Below, piece after piece: positions 47,061 through 60,000 of a stretch of DNA of 64,000 bases. The notes beneath the pieces were generated by a model that was not told where the DNA came from, ran no database searches, and saw only the letters and a program-made list of their open reading frames with translations. Numbering within the stretch: position 1 is the stretch's first letter; each line of letters begins with the position of its first letter. Origin of the DNA: Sisyra terminalis (Eukaryota; Arthropoda; Insecta; Neuroptera; Sisyridae); the NCBI GenBank assembly GCA_958496175.1, contig OY292275.1:25273001-25337000 (forward strand), given 5' to 3'. Both the position numbers and the translations under genes were made by a program.

Positions 47061-49050
47061 ATTTTTGATTTATTTTTGCTTTTTTATATAACTTTTTTTT
47101 TTTCTTAAATATTCTAAAACGTTTGTCATAAGCTTGCAACCAACCAAATCGTCTGGCATTACATTATTTTATAGTACCTAATGATTATATGCTGTAATAC
47201 ATCTAAATATACTTTTGAAGTTGATTTGATTTTTACACCTATCTTATCTGAGTGACACCATGGCTACCCGCTTTAAGCTTAGGGACTTTCCATCTCATGC
47301 ATGTTAGATATAAGAGGGTTATCGAGAAAAATTTCATCCTTAGTAAAATACATATAGTTTGCCTTTCACAGGCTTGCAAGCTACTATGTCATATTATTAA
47401 ATTTGCTGGTCACCGTGTATTTGCATGTTTGAGAAAATTATATCTAAAATATCTTTATTTTATTTATTATTATCTTACCAAGCATTATTATCTGCAATAT
47501 ATTCTTTAAAAGTAAAGATATTTTCACAATTTCTTACATACATCGATTCCCGGTGCTTTTTATTTGTGACATATGGAATAACACCATAAACGACTAAACC
47601 ATTTCATTTTCGATTGGGGTAGGTTGAGGCATGATACATGCATAGCTGCAGCTTTTAGGACGATAGCTTTTAAAATAAATGTCTTGGTACTAAAGTGGGA
47701 CTTAGAAATAAATGTTATTTTTATACGATGAATGCTAAACGTTTAAAGAGTCATAGAAAAAAATTGATGATAATCCATTTATAATATTTTGCATGATGCA
47801 CATACAATAAGGCTCTTATTTTATTTAAGTAGAAATTAAAAAATCTGCCTAAATATTAGAAATATACCTTTAAATATTAAGAGAAATATAAGGGTATATG
47901 AGTTTCTTTTATTTGTTAGTAATTTGATGTACTTTATAGAAATAAGAAATACAAAAGTTCATTAGTTTTCAAGATTTTAAACATTTTTTTAGTATTTTAT
48001 TGTACTATTATTAATTTTGAAAACCATTTATAATTTGTAGGTTTAACTGATGAGTGTTTTTCATCGTTTTAAGTACGAATTATCGAAATTAAAGGTTTTT
48101 TTACCTTATTCACAATCCTTGTTAACAGCCCTTTTATTTCTCCTTTAAACTCCTAGTGTTCGAGAAATCAATATTAGAATTATTTAGAAGGTCTTCAATC
48201 AGAATTGTACTAATTTATTTCTTAGAACTATGATATTCTACGTCTTCATCAAGAATATTATTATGAAGACAGCGATTAAATTTTCCAAGAAAATATTAAA
48301 AGTTAAATTAATAAAAAAGCGTGTAACTTTTCCGTGCAACTAAACGTTTATGAAGTTTTGATTTTATTTATTTTATGACCTTTTTGATATTAGTTATTTA
48401 TGACTTTTTTCTTACTAGTCTCATTTTAGAAATGTACTACACATATTTGCAAAACTTTACGTTTTTATATACAGTTATCAAGATGTAAGTATATGTACGG
48501 TATTTATCGTGAAGATTAGGGAATGAATTATTTGCGATTAATTTTGAATAACTAAGATTAATAACTATTGATGATAAATTGAAATAATAGCATTATGATT
48601 TGATGATGCAATGACGTGTATGATATGTCATTAACAGAAGACGTCGGTAATCAAAAGGACTCTCTCTATTATATCTGTTTCTGCTGACACATCTCTATAA
48701 TTGTCGCTGCAAGTTATCTCCATCACACTGACCAATATATCAAATTAATTGACATAATGACAACTTCATAAGAGAAAAATCTAATAACTTAGATTATTTA
48801 AACTATTGTGTGATGAATTTAAAATATTTTTAATGTAGTAAGTAATAATAGATAAAGACAACATATTTTGAGTTAAAACTCATTATTCCAAAGAAATTTT
48901 TAGAGCAAAGCTCTTTTTCTTAATTGAGAATTGCAACGAACGAAAAAGTTTAATATAAAAATCGTCATCAGAGTCTATGAAAGTACAATATTATAAGGTA
49001 AAGTACAGTACAAAATTAACGAATAGTTTTGAATAATAATTTCGCTAACT
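47060..49050. other. Gene-free AT-rich DNA between two non-LTR relics
   Basis: An 85-codon plus-strand opening (47252-47509) is not like any protein I know, and its first part may overlap decayed minus-strand retroelement DNA. Confidence 0.45.
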
Positions 49051-49059
49051 AAAAAGTAA

Positions 49060-49440
49060 TTTCGTCGCTTATCTAACAAAATCTGAATTATCTACATGTA
49101 CTTCAATTATATGGAGTTTTTTTTTTTTTAGTTTGCCATGGTTGGTTTTTAGACCCGTTATTATTCTGATTTGTTTGAGACCAAGTACTTCAGTAGTTAG
49201 GTTTAGGGATGGTTTTTCCATAATCTTTTTACTTTGTTTTTGTCTCGTGGTGTTCTTCCACAATGAGCAGTGATTTTTATAAAGCCATTCTTTGATGGTA
49301 TTTTCCTTGCTGATTTTGTGATACCAAATACAGACTTTGAGTTTGAGAATGGTGTCCTGTATCTTTGACAGGCAAGGGCATCGGTCCTTTCATTACCCTT
49401 GATACCTTTGTGACAATTTTACAAGTGCATCATTCGTGAC
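49060..49440 (-). pseudogene. Non-LTR retrotransposon relic, RNase H region, second family
   Basis: Minus strand: RYQG/IKGNERTDALACQRY, TPFSNSKSVFG, then LTTEVLGLKQIRIITGL and HGKLKKKKLHI. This order (GNExADxLA then LxRxxLRxxTGLxTGHxxL) is that of R1/I-like elements. Frameshifted and ended by an A-rich run near 49120. Confidence 0.65.
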
Positions 49441-50193
49441 TTAAGAATTAAAAATTGACTATGGCAAGATAAAATAAATTTCATCCACTACATAACTTTG
49501 AAATACTTCTATTTGATAAAATACTTCTTTCCCTTGAAGCACTGCTAATCTTTGCACTATCTTGTACCCCTTATTTTATTTTATTATTTTATTCTTGCAA
49601 CCACTGTAACAGAACTCAATATTTAAATGCATTTAACTTTGATGAATATTTTATTATACTCGAGTCACAATCAATTAATTAATAAATTATTATTAACGTC
49701 ATAGGACTCAATTTTCGTTTCCACTTTTCCACTCGTTTTAACTGTTTAACAACCAAAATAAGATTTTTTCGCTGACTTTGAACAGTTATACTGTGTATAC
49801 AATATATAGGATAGGACCATCGCCAGGTGATAAATTTTATTTTGTCAATTGTAAACCAATTTCATTCAAGGTATTGTAATTGTTTGTGATCTTTATACAT
49901 TTCATATTTTTTGAAGATTTGTAAAATTGACAGCCATGCCACTGTGAAAAAAGTGACTTGAAACGCGCTGTGAAAAAGAAAATTGAGTCATACGACATAA
50001 ATAATAAGCTAGTAATTACTTAGATCAATATGTATATACAAAGCTAGCATACTATCATTTTCAAATGATAATGATCAAACATCGGATTATATGCATTTGC
50101 ATGTTTGCATATGCAAATGCATATAATTCTATTTTTATAGCGTTATTGCATATTTTGGGGTTTTTTCATTGACAGTGCTTATTTCAGTAGTTA

Positions 50194-50370
50194 AGCAGGC
50201 CATTCATTCTCCGACTTGCAGTCTAACTAGTGGTTCGACTTTCGAAGTTGGATCTAAAGTCGGACCGTGTGAATGGTGTTGTTGGAAGTTGGATATCTAG
50301 CGGATCTTTTACGCGATCCAACTAGTAGCCCGACTAGTTGGACTTTAAGTCGGAGCGTGAATGGCCTGCT
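50194..50370. mobile_element. PIF/Harbinger-type MITE, 177 bp, TTA target duplication
   Basis: Ends AGCAGGCCATTCATTCTCCG and its reverse-complement partner (CGGAGCGTGAATGGCCTGCT), with ~40-bp imperfect inverted repeats sharing the phrase TCCGACTT. Flanked by TTA on both sides, the usual Harbinger duplication. G+C content is far above the flanks. Confidence 0.8.
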
Positions 50371-50419
50371 TTATACGTGTTAGATGTGTTGTATATACCG
50401 TTGACACGTCCCCCTTACG

Positions 50420-50690
50420 TCAAGCTCTGAAAGTATTTAACCCAAAATTGCTTCACATCACCTGTCTAGCCCATGGATTGCATTGAGTTGCGGAAAAAAT
50501 CAAAAACGAGTTCGAGATAGTCAATAAATTGATTTCTTCTACATAAAAAGTTTTTTAAAAGCACCATCACGAGTGCAAGCATATGAAGAGCAACTACCAA
50601 ATGTAACACTACCTCCAGAACCAATATTAACACAGTGGGGAACTTGGTAGAAAGCTGTATTGTTTTATGCTGAAATTTCAGTATAAAAAG
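50420..50690 (+). pseudogene. hAT-family transposase relic
   Basis: The plus strand encodes [39 protein letters not shown], then [20 protein letters not shown] and PILTQWGTW, a well-preserved internal segment of an insect hAT-type transposase (CLAHxLHRVAE...LTRWGTWLxA). Three stops interrupt it and it runs straight into the mariner-like relic. Confidence 0.7.
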
Positions 50691-50694
50691 GTAT

Positions 50695-51060
50695 GGTATG
50701 TGGCATTGTTCTGTTGAAACCGCATGTCGTCAAGATCTATAGCTTCCAAATGCGGTACAAGAAACTGTTATCATATTACGATAACGTTCGCCATTCACCG
50801 TTACTGCATTACCTTCTTCGTTTTCGAAGAAAAACGGTCCAATTATTCCTCGAGACCATAATGCACACCATAAAGTGACCCGTTGTGGATGCATTGGTTT
50901 CTGATGAATCATTTATGGATTTTCTAAGCCCAGAATGCGACAGTTTTGCCTATTCATGAAGCTATCGAAGTGAAAATGGGCCTCATTACTGAAAATTATT
51001 TTGTTTGCAAAATCAGCAGGTAGCTCAAGAATCCAATTGGTGAATTATCTTCGCTATTTC
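50695..51060 (-). pseudogene. mariner/Tc1-like transposase relic
   Basis: Minus strand: LELPADFANKIIFSNEAHFH, NRQNCRILGLENP (stop), MIHQKPMHPQRVTLWCALWS, ENEEGNAVTVNGERYRNM, then DDMRFQQNNATYHT after a frameshift. FSNEAHFH carries the first catalytic acid position (usually D, here within NEAH) and QQNNATYH the second (usually QQDGATxH), so both catalytic Asp positions look mutated. Confidence 0.8.
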
Positions 51061-51360
51061 ATGACTACTATCTCCCATATGTCTACTTTGGATGACTTTG
51101 GATTTGTCACGTCATAATCATGTGATATTATGACCAATTATGACTGTCAAACATGGCGCGCAATTGAAATCTTGCGCTCTTATTGAGACACTATTTATAT
51201 AGGTATTAATAGTTATTTAAGAAGGCTGAAGTTGAAATTGATAGGGATGAGAATTATTCGATTTTTAAAAATAAAACCATTTGAAATCTTCTATCAAATA
51301 AATGAAAACATTTAAATTGGATAAAATTTACCATAAATAGAAATGTTTGTGTACAGAAGT

Positions 51361-52110
51361 AGTATGTTCCTTGTCTTCACAGGGGAAAAGCCAATATCCC
51401 GGACGCATATTTTTTAGTAACTACTCCACCTTCTTGCATTTCCAACAAAACGAATGAAGCATGAAATATTTAGTTAGTAGTCAAAACTTATAAACACAAA
51501 TATTCACACTGAGTGCGCAAAGTTTTCCATGGAATTCAAAAATATGTAACTTAATTCAAAAATATCTAGACGAAGTGTAGGATACGAAGAACGAATGGCT
51601 TCTATAAAAGTGGCAGCATTTCGATTGAGTCTGACGAATGTGTTCATATGTAAATCGAATTCGTCTTGACTTTGACTTATTGTCCAAACAGAGAACAAAG
51701 TCCACACAAACTATGTAGATGCGCTACTAAAACTTATAACTTGCCAGTCGTCTTCTTATACATGTTTGAACACATCCGTACTTGATAATAAGCTCTGGGG
51801 AGATCAAAGATATAAAGCTCTGACTGTCAAAGGAGAAGAACAGAAATTAGTAAGTCGACCCCACAAAGATGCCGTCGCATTAGTAATAATACCACTCAAC
51901 GTGAGAGATTTCATTCGGCAATGGTTGCCTTTCCCGTCGTGGAGGTACATTTTGCACATTAGACGATAATATGTATGTAGATATGTGTTTGAATGTGCAT
52001 GGCTGTGAATAACGACAGATATTGTCCTTTTCAACCACCACTAACGATACCTTCTGCATAATATGTGAATCATCGTGTCAACACATTTCAACTTAATTTG
52101 AATCCAAATG
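51361..52110. other. G+C-richer unassigned region with overlapping openings on both strands
   Basis: Openings of 66-76 codons occur on both strands (minus 51504-51707 and 51804-52034; plus 51766-51969). The minus strand has an acceptor-like tract (TTCTGTTCTTCTCCTTTGAC then AG near 51827). Composition suggests an exon or UTR of an unrecognised transcript, or an old transposon. No family match. Confidence 0.3.
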
Positions 52111-52585
52111 AAACCAGACGACATCACTTTAATTTACAATAGCACATTATATCGCAAGCCTGTATGATTTACAATAACCGGCGGCATTTTCTTTTATTTC
52201 GAAATTCGCATTACATAAAAGTTATCTATGTGTATGTTTATAAAAGCTACTTTTTGGTAAAAAAGATGCTGAAATATCTTTTCAGAAATGGTTTTACGTC
52301 ATGATAAATGTATCGCCTGTGTTTGCATGCTTTCGCATCAACTGGAGGTTTAAAATTTTAAAAATGAAGTTTACTAGTTCTTATCGTATCAACATGCATA
52401 CAAGTTGGAACATTTAAAATAAATTGAAAAAGTTACGTCAACTTCTGTACTGCAACGACGCATTTTTAACATTCATATTAAATTCAATAAAAATAACTAC
52501 AAGCACATGACTTTTCAAGTTTAAATTATTTTGATAAATTTCTTTTTTTTTATTTTCTTCCATAAAATACAATTACTACTCTACA

Positions 52586-53573
52586 CCTTAAGGATGTTAT
52601 GAAGGTATGTCAAAATGCTACCAGACAACTAAAAATTTAGCAGCACTAATGAAAATTTTAAAGCGATTCATTAAGTCGTTAAAAAGTTATTGCAATTTAA
52701 AAATACTATGATTTTACACGTAATCTTATGGAGATTCGATGATCGAACGGACTAAATTTATTTTTATTAGCAAAAAAAAATGCTACCAGGTATCACAAAC
52801 TTTTAAAAAATGTAATTGAAACTTTAGAAAACTAATTTTGCATTAGTTTATTTGGAACACAGTTTTTATGGAACAAACCAAAAATGAGGTTTTTACTTGA
52901 AAAATTAATAAGTACATAAGAAAGTGCAACAACATTATCGTCAGTTGAGACGTACCGTCTTGTATATAATACAAGCTGTGTTGGTACATTTGGTAGATAA
53001 AAATGAAACGTTTAATTTATCTTTGTCACACTCATAAGTACACAGAATAAAGTGGAAAAGAATGACATATTTCAAATAATTTATTTTCAAAATGTTGAGC
53101 ATGTCGCGCATGCTCACTCACATCATGTGAGAGAGACATACTAAAGTTGCCAACGCTACCAACATGTAAATTTGACAACGTTATCACGTTTTCGTTATTT
53201 TATATAATGTTGAGTTGTTAATTTGATTTTTATTTTTTAGTTATAATTGTCTTAAAAACATCCTAATTTAATGTTTTATTTATGATTTAATTATAATAAA
53301 AATTCTACATTCATAACTTATGAGCATCTAAGCAATAATATTTTGATTTGTCAAGTTGAAATCAAAGTAAGTTAAAAATTTTCTATTTTGTTTTGTTTAT
53401 TCTTATTTTGTTTAAAATTGTTAGTAAAATTTCCGTTTTTTTCTGAAACTATATACTGTTTTTTACGTATCGATCTACTTATTTGCCTCATGGTATACTA
53501 TACAACTAATTATTCACGAATTTCTATTTTTATGTACTATTGTTTTCGATTGGACCTCCATAACATCCTTAAG
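52586..53573. mobile_element. Possible DNA-transposon remnant bounded by 19-bp inverted repeats
   Basis: CCTTAAGGATGTTATGAAGG at 52586 and CCTCCATAACATCCTTAAG ending at 53573 are inverted repeats with one mismatch. Inside, GCTACCAG occurs twice and a G+C-rich double palindrome lies at 53097-53130 (GAGCATGTCGCGCATGCTC and CTCACATCATGTGAG). No transposase. Confidence 0.45.
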
Positions 53574-53599
53574 AATTTTGACTTCTAGTAGGTGATCAA

Positions 53600-56500
53600 C
53601 ATATTTTTAAGGTTTTGAAATAGTGTTTTGTATTTTCAAACTATTTTTAATTCAAACTAAGCGATTTCTCAATTGTCAACATAATAAAATGCTCGTCTTA
53701 GTTCTTTTATTTCACATATCGATTCTTAACGATCAAAAATGAAAAACGACAATCGAATGCAATGTTTAAAGTTCAAATGGTTTTCTATCTATCTTCAAAG
53801 GAATAAATTATTTGTTCAGTACTTTATTGCTTTTGAATGTTGAAAGTTTTCCAATCAAAAAAATACCAATTGTAAAAGTTATAAAACTATGAAAGCATTT
53901 AAGTTAATGTTTATAAAATATTTTTAATACAATAAAAATAAAAATCAACATCGACTTTAATCACTATTCGGTAAAACGGAAGATTATCTTTGAGTTTTCA
54001 TAAAGTGCAAAGAGATTATTTGAAATAAATGTTCGTAACAAATTAAAAGATTTCACGCTTATTATTACAAAGAGGTACCTAATTAACTGCAAAAAGAAGC
54101 AAAGATTTACGCCATACAAAAGTTTACTGGCACATTAAACAGCCTTTTGTTACTTAAAAGGAATTATGTTTTAAAGTTTTAACAAGAAACAAAGGCTTTT
54201 GTCGCTCAAGTGAATGTATTCAGGTTTATTTTTACAATTGTGATTTCAAAATTTTAAGCGAAACATGTGAATATATTATTAAAAGGATTCGAGCAGAAAA
54301 TTTAAAAAAATGTTTTTCATTCCGTGTTTTCTATAAATCTAAATAAATATCAGAGGATTGATGGATTAAAGAATAAAAATGCCAACAGTAAAAGGTATAG
54401 ATCGCGACGTTTCTCTGTATTTTAATACTATCTTCAAGCTGTGTGTACAACATAACAATACATACAAATTATTAAACAGAATAAAATTATCAAAAAATAC
54501 AAAAATTAACAATAATCATTCCTCTAATTATATTATGGCATTTTTATTCCTTGATCCATCAATCTTCAGATATTTATTTTTTATAAAAAAAAGAATCTTA
54601 CAATTTCCAATGAACCCCTTGCTGGTCGAGTGGTCTAGGTGACGGCTCCAAAACTGGTAGGTGTTGGGTTCGATCCTCGTATAGAGCAAATTCTCGATTT
54701 TTCTCGATTACGGATTTTTACTAACCCTAGAGTCGCTAAAGACCATAGTAGTTATAAAACGACGGTAAATAACAATTGAAAAAAAATCTAATTAAATTTC
54801 GTGTTTTTACATAAATTTCTAGCAAGCGAATGATATTTTTGTAAAATATATAGTTTTGTATTATACTTTACTCAATCTAATACCTGCGCATGGCTGCGGA
54901 AAAAACTACACGAGGTATATTTTTATTGTTAAAAAGAAGTTTCGAAAAATATATATTTTTCATTTCGTCTAAAACAACTCAAACAGTCGATTGCAGGAAT
55001 TTAAAATATTTTTTTTGGTAAATTTCAAATATTTTAATTGAAAATGTATACTCAAATTTAGAAGACAGTGAAACTTGAATTTACAATTAAACATGCATCT
55101 ATTCTAGAACGGATATCATCGATTCCCAAAGGGCTTTTAATCCCTTTTACTCATTCTCTCCTTAAATTTGTGTTTGTTTTTAATTTAACCCATTTTTCGA
55201 AGTCGAACGCGTATAAATGAGAAAAATTATTGTCGATTATACCAGTATTAAGTTTGTCAGCCCTAGTCTGCATGATAAATAATACCATGATAGTTTTGTT
55301 TTTTACATAGAGATTAATCTATAGGTTTTTACTGTTTCTGATTTGTTTTTAGTTAAAATTTTAGCTCAGACTATACAGACTATAGATAAATTATTGAAAA
55401 AGTAGACTATAGAAATGGACTGCAGGTAAATACATCAACAGTTTGTAATAGTAATTTGAATTTTATATTGTAAACATTAAGAATACAATTTTACAATATT
55501 ACATCTAAAAATGTTGCAAAATATAATTGTAAAAATTATTCTCTTAAAGATATTTTGTAAAAATTTTTTTATACATGGTAGACCATTTTTGATCGTAATT
55601 TTGTCCCTTTAAATTTTTTTTTCTTCATTTTTACAAACTGTTTTAAGAAAGATTCGAGATTCGTGGGGTTAAAGATATAAATACTATATGATAAAACTGA
55701 GTTCTTAGCAATTTATTAAAAGAAATATAACAACTTAAGTAACTTAAGATCCTTTTTATTACTTGATATTTCTTAATTTCCAAATTAGCTACGTTTCGTT
55801 GCCTATCGCAACTTCCCCAGGCGTCTATAAAAATAAATTAATTACAAAACTATCGTTAGCAATTTCAAACATACATAAATTACAAAAACCAAATAGTATA
55901 CAATCAAATATGATTGTTATTTTAATAAACACCCATTCTTTAGACTATAACAAACATGCAAAAGATATTCAAACAAATAATTGAATTTACTAAAAAAAAA
56001 GATAGAAATTATAATTGTGATCAAAGGTATTATTTTTATTTTAATCAATTTTTATTGTATAAAAAGCATTTCTGATAATTTTTCGCCATGGAAAATATTT
56101 TAAATCCTTGAAAATTACTATTAATTTACCTTAGAAACAGAGGTTGTGTATATTGTAAATTGTTTAAATCAATAACATAATGTTTAAACATAATGATTTA
56201 AACAACCTATTCCTTTGCCTCCTTTGCGTTGAAGTACATTTGTTGACATTTGTCATAGGGAAACGTTCATGAGACTTGTAAGTTTCGTATTGTAACGTCA
56301 TTTTAATATCGGACCAATAGGAGATCGTTTTAGGCACTTTAAATTTAACGATTTTTTTTTTGCTTTTAAAGGGAATTTTTTTCAATTTTATCAAAAACAA
56401 TTAAAAATTAACAATTGTATTATGTTTTAATATTAGTTAAGATCATTTTAGAACACTTAAAACTATTTTTAGTTCAGGTGCATTAGATCTATTCAAAAGT

Positions 56501-57000
56501 AAATGCTAACAAAATTATTTATAATAAACTTATATGAATCACTACATTACACATAACGATAATTCTCTTTTACTTGTGTAATTAATCGTTTCTTGACAAT
56601 TACGTCAATATCTATCAAGTAGCGATGATAATTAAAGTTTCTGAGAAGAAAAAATTAACAGAAGGCTTTTTTTACAACATCTAATAATTAGTCTTTTCGA
56701 TAGATTTTACTTGAAAAAAAAACATATATATTTGTGACAGTCTTTTTAATACGAGTCTAATTTTTTAAGTAAGAAATGTGGATGCTTTTTATTTCTTCTA
56801 TTCATTAATAATGTTAGCTAAAATTAAAAAAAAATCAATAGTTTATATTAAAAGTAAAATTATTATTAGTAACAACACATGATATAAATAATTAATTCAC
56901 ATTGTATTTTTGATTATATCATTTTGGTTTTGGTGACATGGTTTATAGATTATGTGGTTGAAACATTTAAATACAAATGAAATTGGCATAATGAAAAGTG
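53600..57000. other. Intergenic DNA downstream of the P450 gene
   Basis: Only the SINE at 54615-54766 is recognisable; the rest is AT-rich with chance ORFs. Confidence 0.5.
54615..54766 (+). repeat. tRNA-Leu-like SINE, best copy
   Basis: The head has GGTCGAGTGGTCTAGGTGAC (A box) and GTTGGGTTCGATCC (B box). The body ends CTAACCCTAGAGTCGCTAAA and GTAGTTATAAAACGACGG. The head resembles tRNA-Leu/Ser but lacks acceptor pairing, so this is a SINE rather than a tRNA gene. Confidence 0.75.
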
Positions 57001-57012
57001 GTAAAATAATAT

Positions 57013-57018
57013 TTTATT
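57013..57018 (-). terminator. Polyadenylation signal of the P450 gene
   Basis: AATAAA on the minus strand 12 bases beyond the TAA stop at 57031. This would give a very short 3' UTR; downstream signals are also possible in this AT-rich DNA. Confidence 0.4.
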
Positions 57019-57030
57019 AAAATAATAAAA

Positions 57031-60000
57031 TTACCGCTTAATAATTCTTATCGGGTATCCGTTCGCTGACTTCATTGTAATTTCCACTTTAAGTTGAATA
57101 TCGCTAAAGCGAATGTCAGTTTCCACTCTATACTCTCTCAAAATAGAGGCTAACAAAGTTTTCGTCGACATGAATGCAAATTTTCTGCCTGTGGAATTAA
57201 TAATTGTAACTTTATTACAGTTTCGTTAACAAAGTCTTTATAGTGAAATTATATTAAAGCGGTTCTCACTTACTTAATGGATGACGTAGTTTATATAAAG
57301 TATTACCGTATATATGAAATATCTAATTTGTTATATTAATTACAAAAAAATTGCTATAACTTTTTATCACTTTCATAATGTAAAAGGGGAATTTTTGATT
57401 ATGAGTTACAGCGTAAAACCAAATCAATATGAAATTTCCTTTTCAAAATTTAGTTTTTGATTAAATTATTTTATAAAGTACAAATAAAAGTGGAAAGTGA
57501 ACCATGGATGATAAGAGGAATATCACAAAATTTATTTTAAGTAAAAAGTTTCGTGGTAAAGAAAACGGTATTGAAACAAATCATTTTTTTAAACTATTGA
57601 TTTTCTCGGGCAATGCTAAGAAAATTCCTGTATTGATTTTTAATTAATAACTGAAAAATAAGTGAATGGCAAATTTTTAATTATGAAGAGCTCTTAAATT
57701 TACCAATACTTAATAGCGAGTCTGTTTATTAAGTGGTTTTGCTTGAAAAAGAGAACAGCATAAGTAATGAAGAAGAAAAAGGATCAGACAATTTATGAAA
57801 AAAAAAAGCTAAAAGTAGAAAAAAATTATATATATTAAATGAAAACTTTCCTACGTTCGTCAAGTTTTTCTTCATCACATAAAATATTAAAATATTAACT
57901 TTCATATATTTAAAACTTCTCACCTAAAAAAAAATGCTTGAAAAGAAAAAATTGTTTATGATAATTAAAATAAATGTCATCAACCATAAATATAGTTCCA
58001 TTTGTAGCACCCACATAAATATTAAAAATTTACAATATTATGAATCCATTCATTTTCAAACTTTCTCAAGTTCCAAGCACATTTATTACGGTAATAAAAT
58101 AATATATTTCGCTAGGAAAAGTTGGTCGCTGTAAGTATAGTGCAAATGCAACAAGAAAGAAATAGAACCGTAATGCTGACAACAGAATTTCAAAGTATGT
58201 GATGCTTATGACATCAGGTTGAAAGTACCTAATATTTTATAAGAACAGATGTTTCAAACAAGTCTGGAATAGACTTTGTAGCTAATGATCCTTGCACAAA
58301 TAAAACCTAAGAAAACTTATGATATTTCCTTCTAAATACTTATGAAAGGTTTGATTTTTAAAATATGTTAGTATCAAGTACAACAACTTATTTCTCGTTC
58401 AAGTTTATGGGCAACAATACATAGTGCTTTTATATCTTAATGGTTTTGAGAATAAAGGACTATTGTAACAAAATAAGTTATTGCTACTGAAATCATGCTG
58501 ATCATCTTACTGCAATATAATTTCATTTAAAATAACACTTAATTCAAAATGATCGCAAGGCTTAGATCTCAGTGTAATAAAACGGGTTTTCCATAAAAAG
58601 GTTTAAGGAAGCACCATGTGAAAAAGCGACGAAAAATATACTTAACTTCCCTAAATTGAAGCAAAAGGAGAGAATTTTTTTTTTAAATTATTTCCAATAC
58701 AATTAAATTGTTTTTGAAATATTTTCCTCCAAGATTCATTTAAAAATTAAAGTGTATTGTGTATGGCGTTGAGCAAATTTTAGCTATGGATATTTTTTTT
58801 TATTTGTTTAAAAAATAAACCGAAAATAGTGGTTTTGAAAAAATGGCTATTTGGCTAAACACAAAAAAATCAAGATCATTTTTGTACGATATAGATTTTA
58901 GCAATAGATAATAAGTACTAAGAAGTACTAGCTCTTAGGAGTACTGTATTAATCAGAACAGTAGAAGCTACTCTCTAACTTAAATAATTAACTAGCGTCT
59001 AATTTTAAGCACAAAAAAATATAATACATGCGCTCTAAAGACAACTAAGTCTAACCAATAAAATTAAAAACGATTTTTCAATTGAAAATAAGCTTGAATT
59101 ATTCCTTATTATTTTTCTAGTTGTTATGTAGACAATATTTTTTTTGCTGAAGAAGACATAGCGATTAGCGGTATTTCAAGAAAAATGCGTAGTAATACGG
59201 GCTACAGGGGCCCCTAACGTGTGTAACCAAAATTAATAAAATGCTAAAAAAAGGCAAGAAAAGTATATTTCATTTGAATTGTTTGGCTAGCTCAATTTCT
59301 AGGAGGGAGTGATAACTTATAGTCAATAAATATTTAATTTAATTTAATATTAGCATTTTTGTTTCTTTTGTGAGAAATCTTTTCCCTCTATTTGGGCCCC
59401 CCAAATAATTTTGATACAGAGCCCCACCAAGGCACGCTACGCCACTGCTTATTTACCATATTTTTAACGTGGTTGGGTAGCTTTCGGTAGTTTCCAATAA
59501 CCTTATTAATTGTCATAAAATTTTGATTTGTAAATTATAATATTAATTTAACCAAAGTAAAAGCAAAAATTGTGTTTAAATTGTATTATATTTTAACTTA
59601 ATATTAAAAACTACTAATAACTGATGTACTCTAGCAGTGGATTAAAAAAATTTATTTAACTACGATAAATAAGAATAACTTCTCACGCGTAAGCATAAGT
59701 CCGCATACCGTTTTTTCTTAATTGTTAAATAATTTTATTGTAATTGTTACCATCCCATTTCTTGTAAGATAGCATCGGGAAAAAGATTCCTTTTCCAAGT
59801 TCACGATATATCAAATTCAAACCATATGAAAAAAATTAGGTTTAAAACCTACTTCTTGCAGTTATTTTTTTAAATAAGTAAAAATTGAACTAAATTAACT
59901 TAAATATTTCAGTATTATTACAACCGAAAAATTAAAAAAATTTGGAACAACTTAGTAGGTATAATATATTTGAAAGTAAGAAAGTCTTTTTTATCAATTT

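Noticed and set aside
50730..50912. Isolated minus-strand ORF as a host gene
   Set aside because: The sequence is a mariner/Tc1-like transposase segment with upstream and downstream parts in other frames.
54615..54700. tRNA-Leu gene
   Set aside because: A and B boxes are present but no acceptor stem forms, the anticodon arm is poor, and relatives with the same body and tail occur elsewhere, so it is a SINE.
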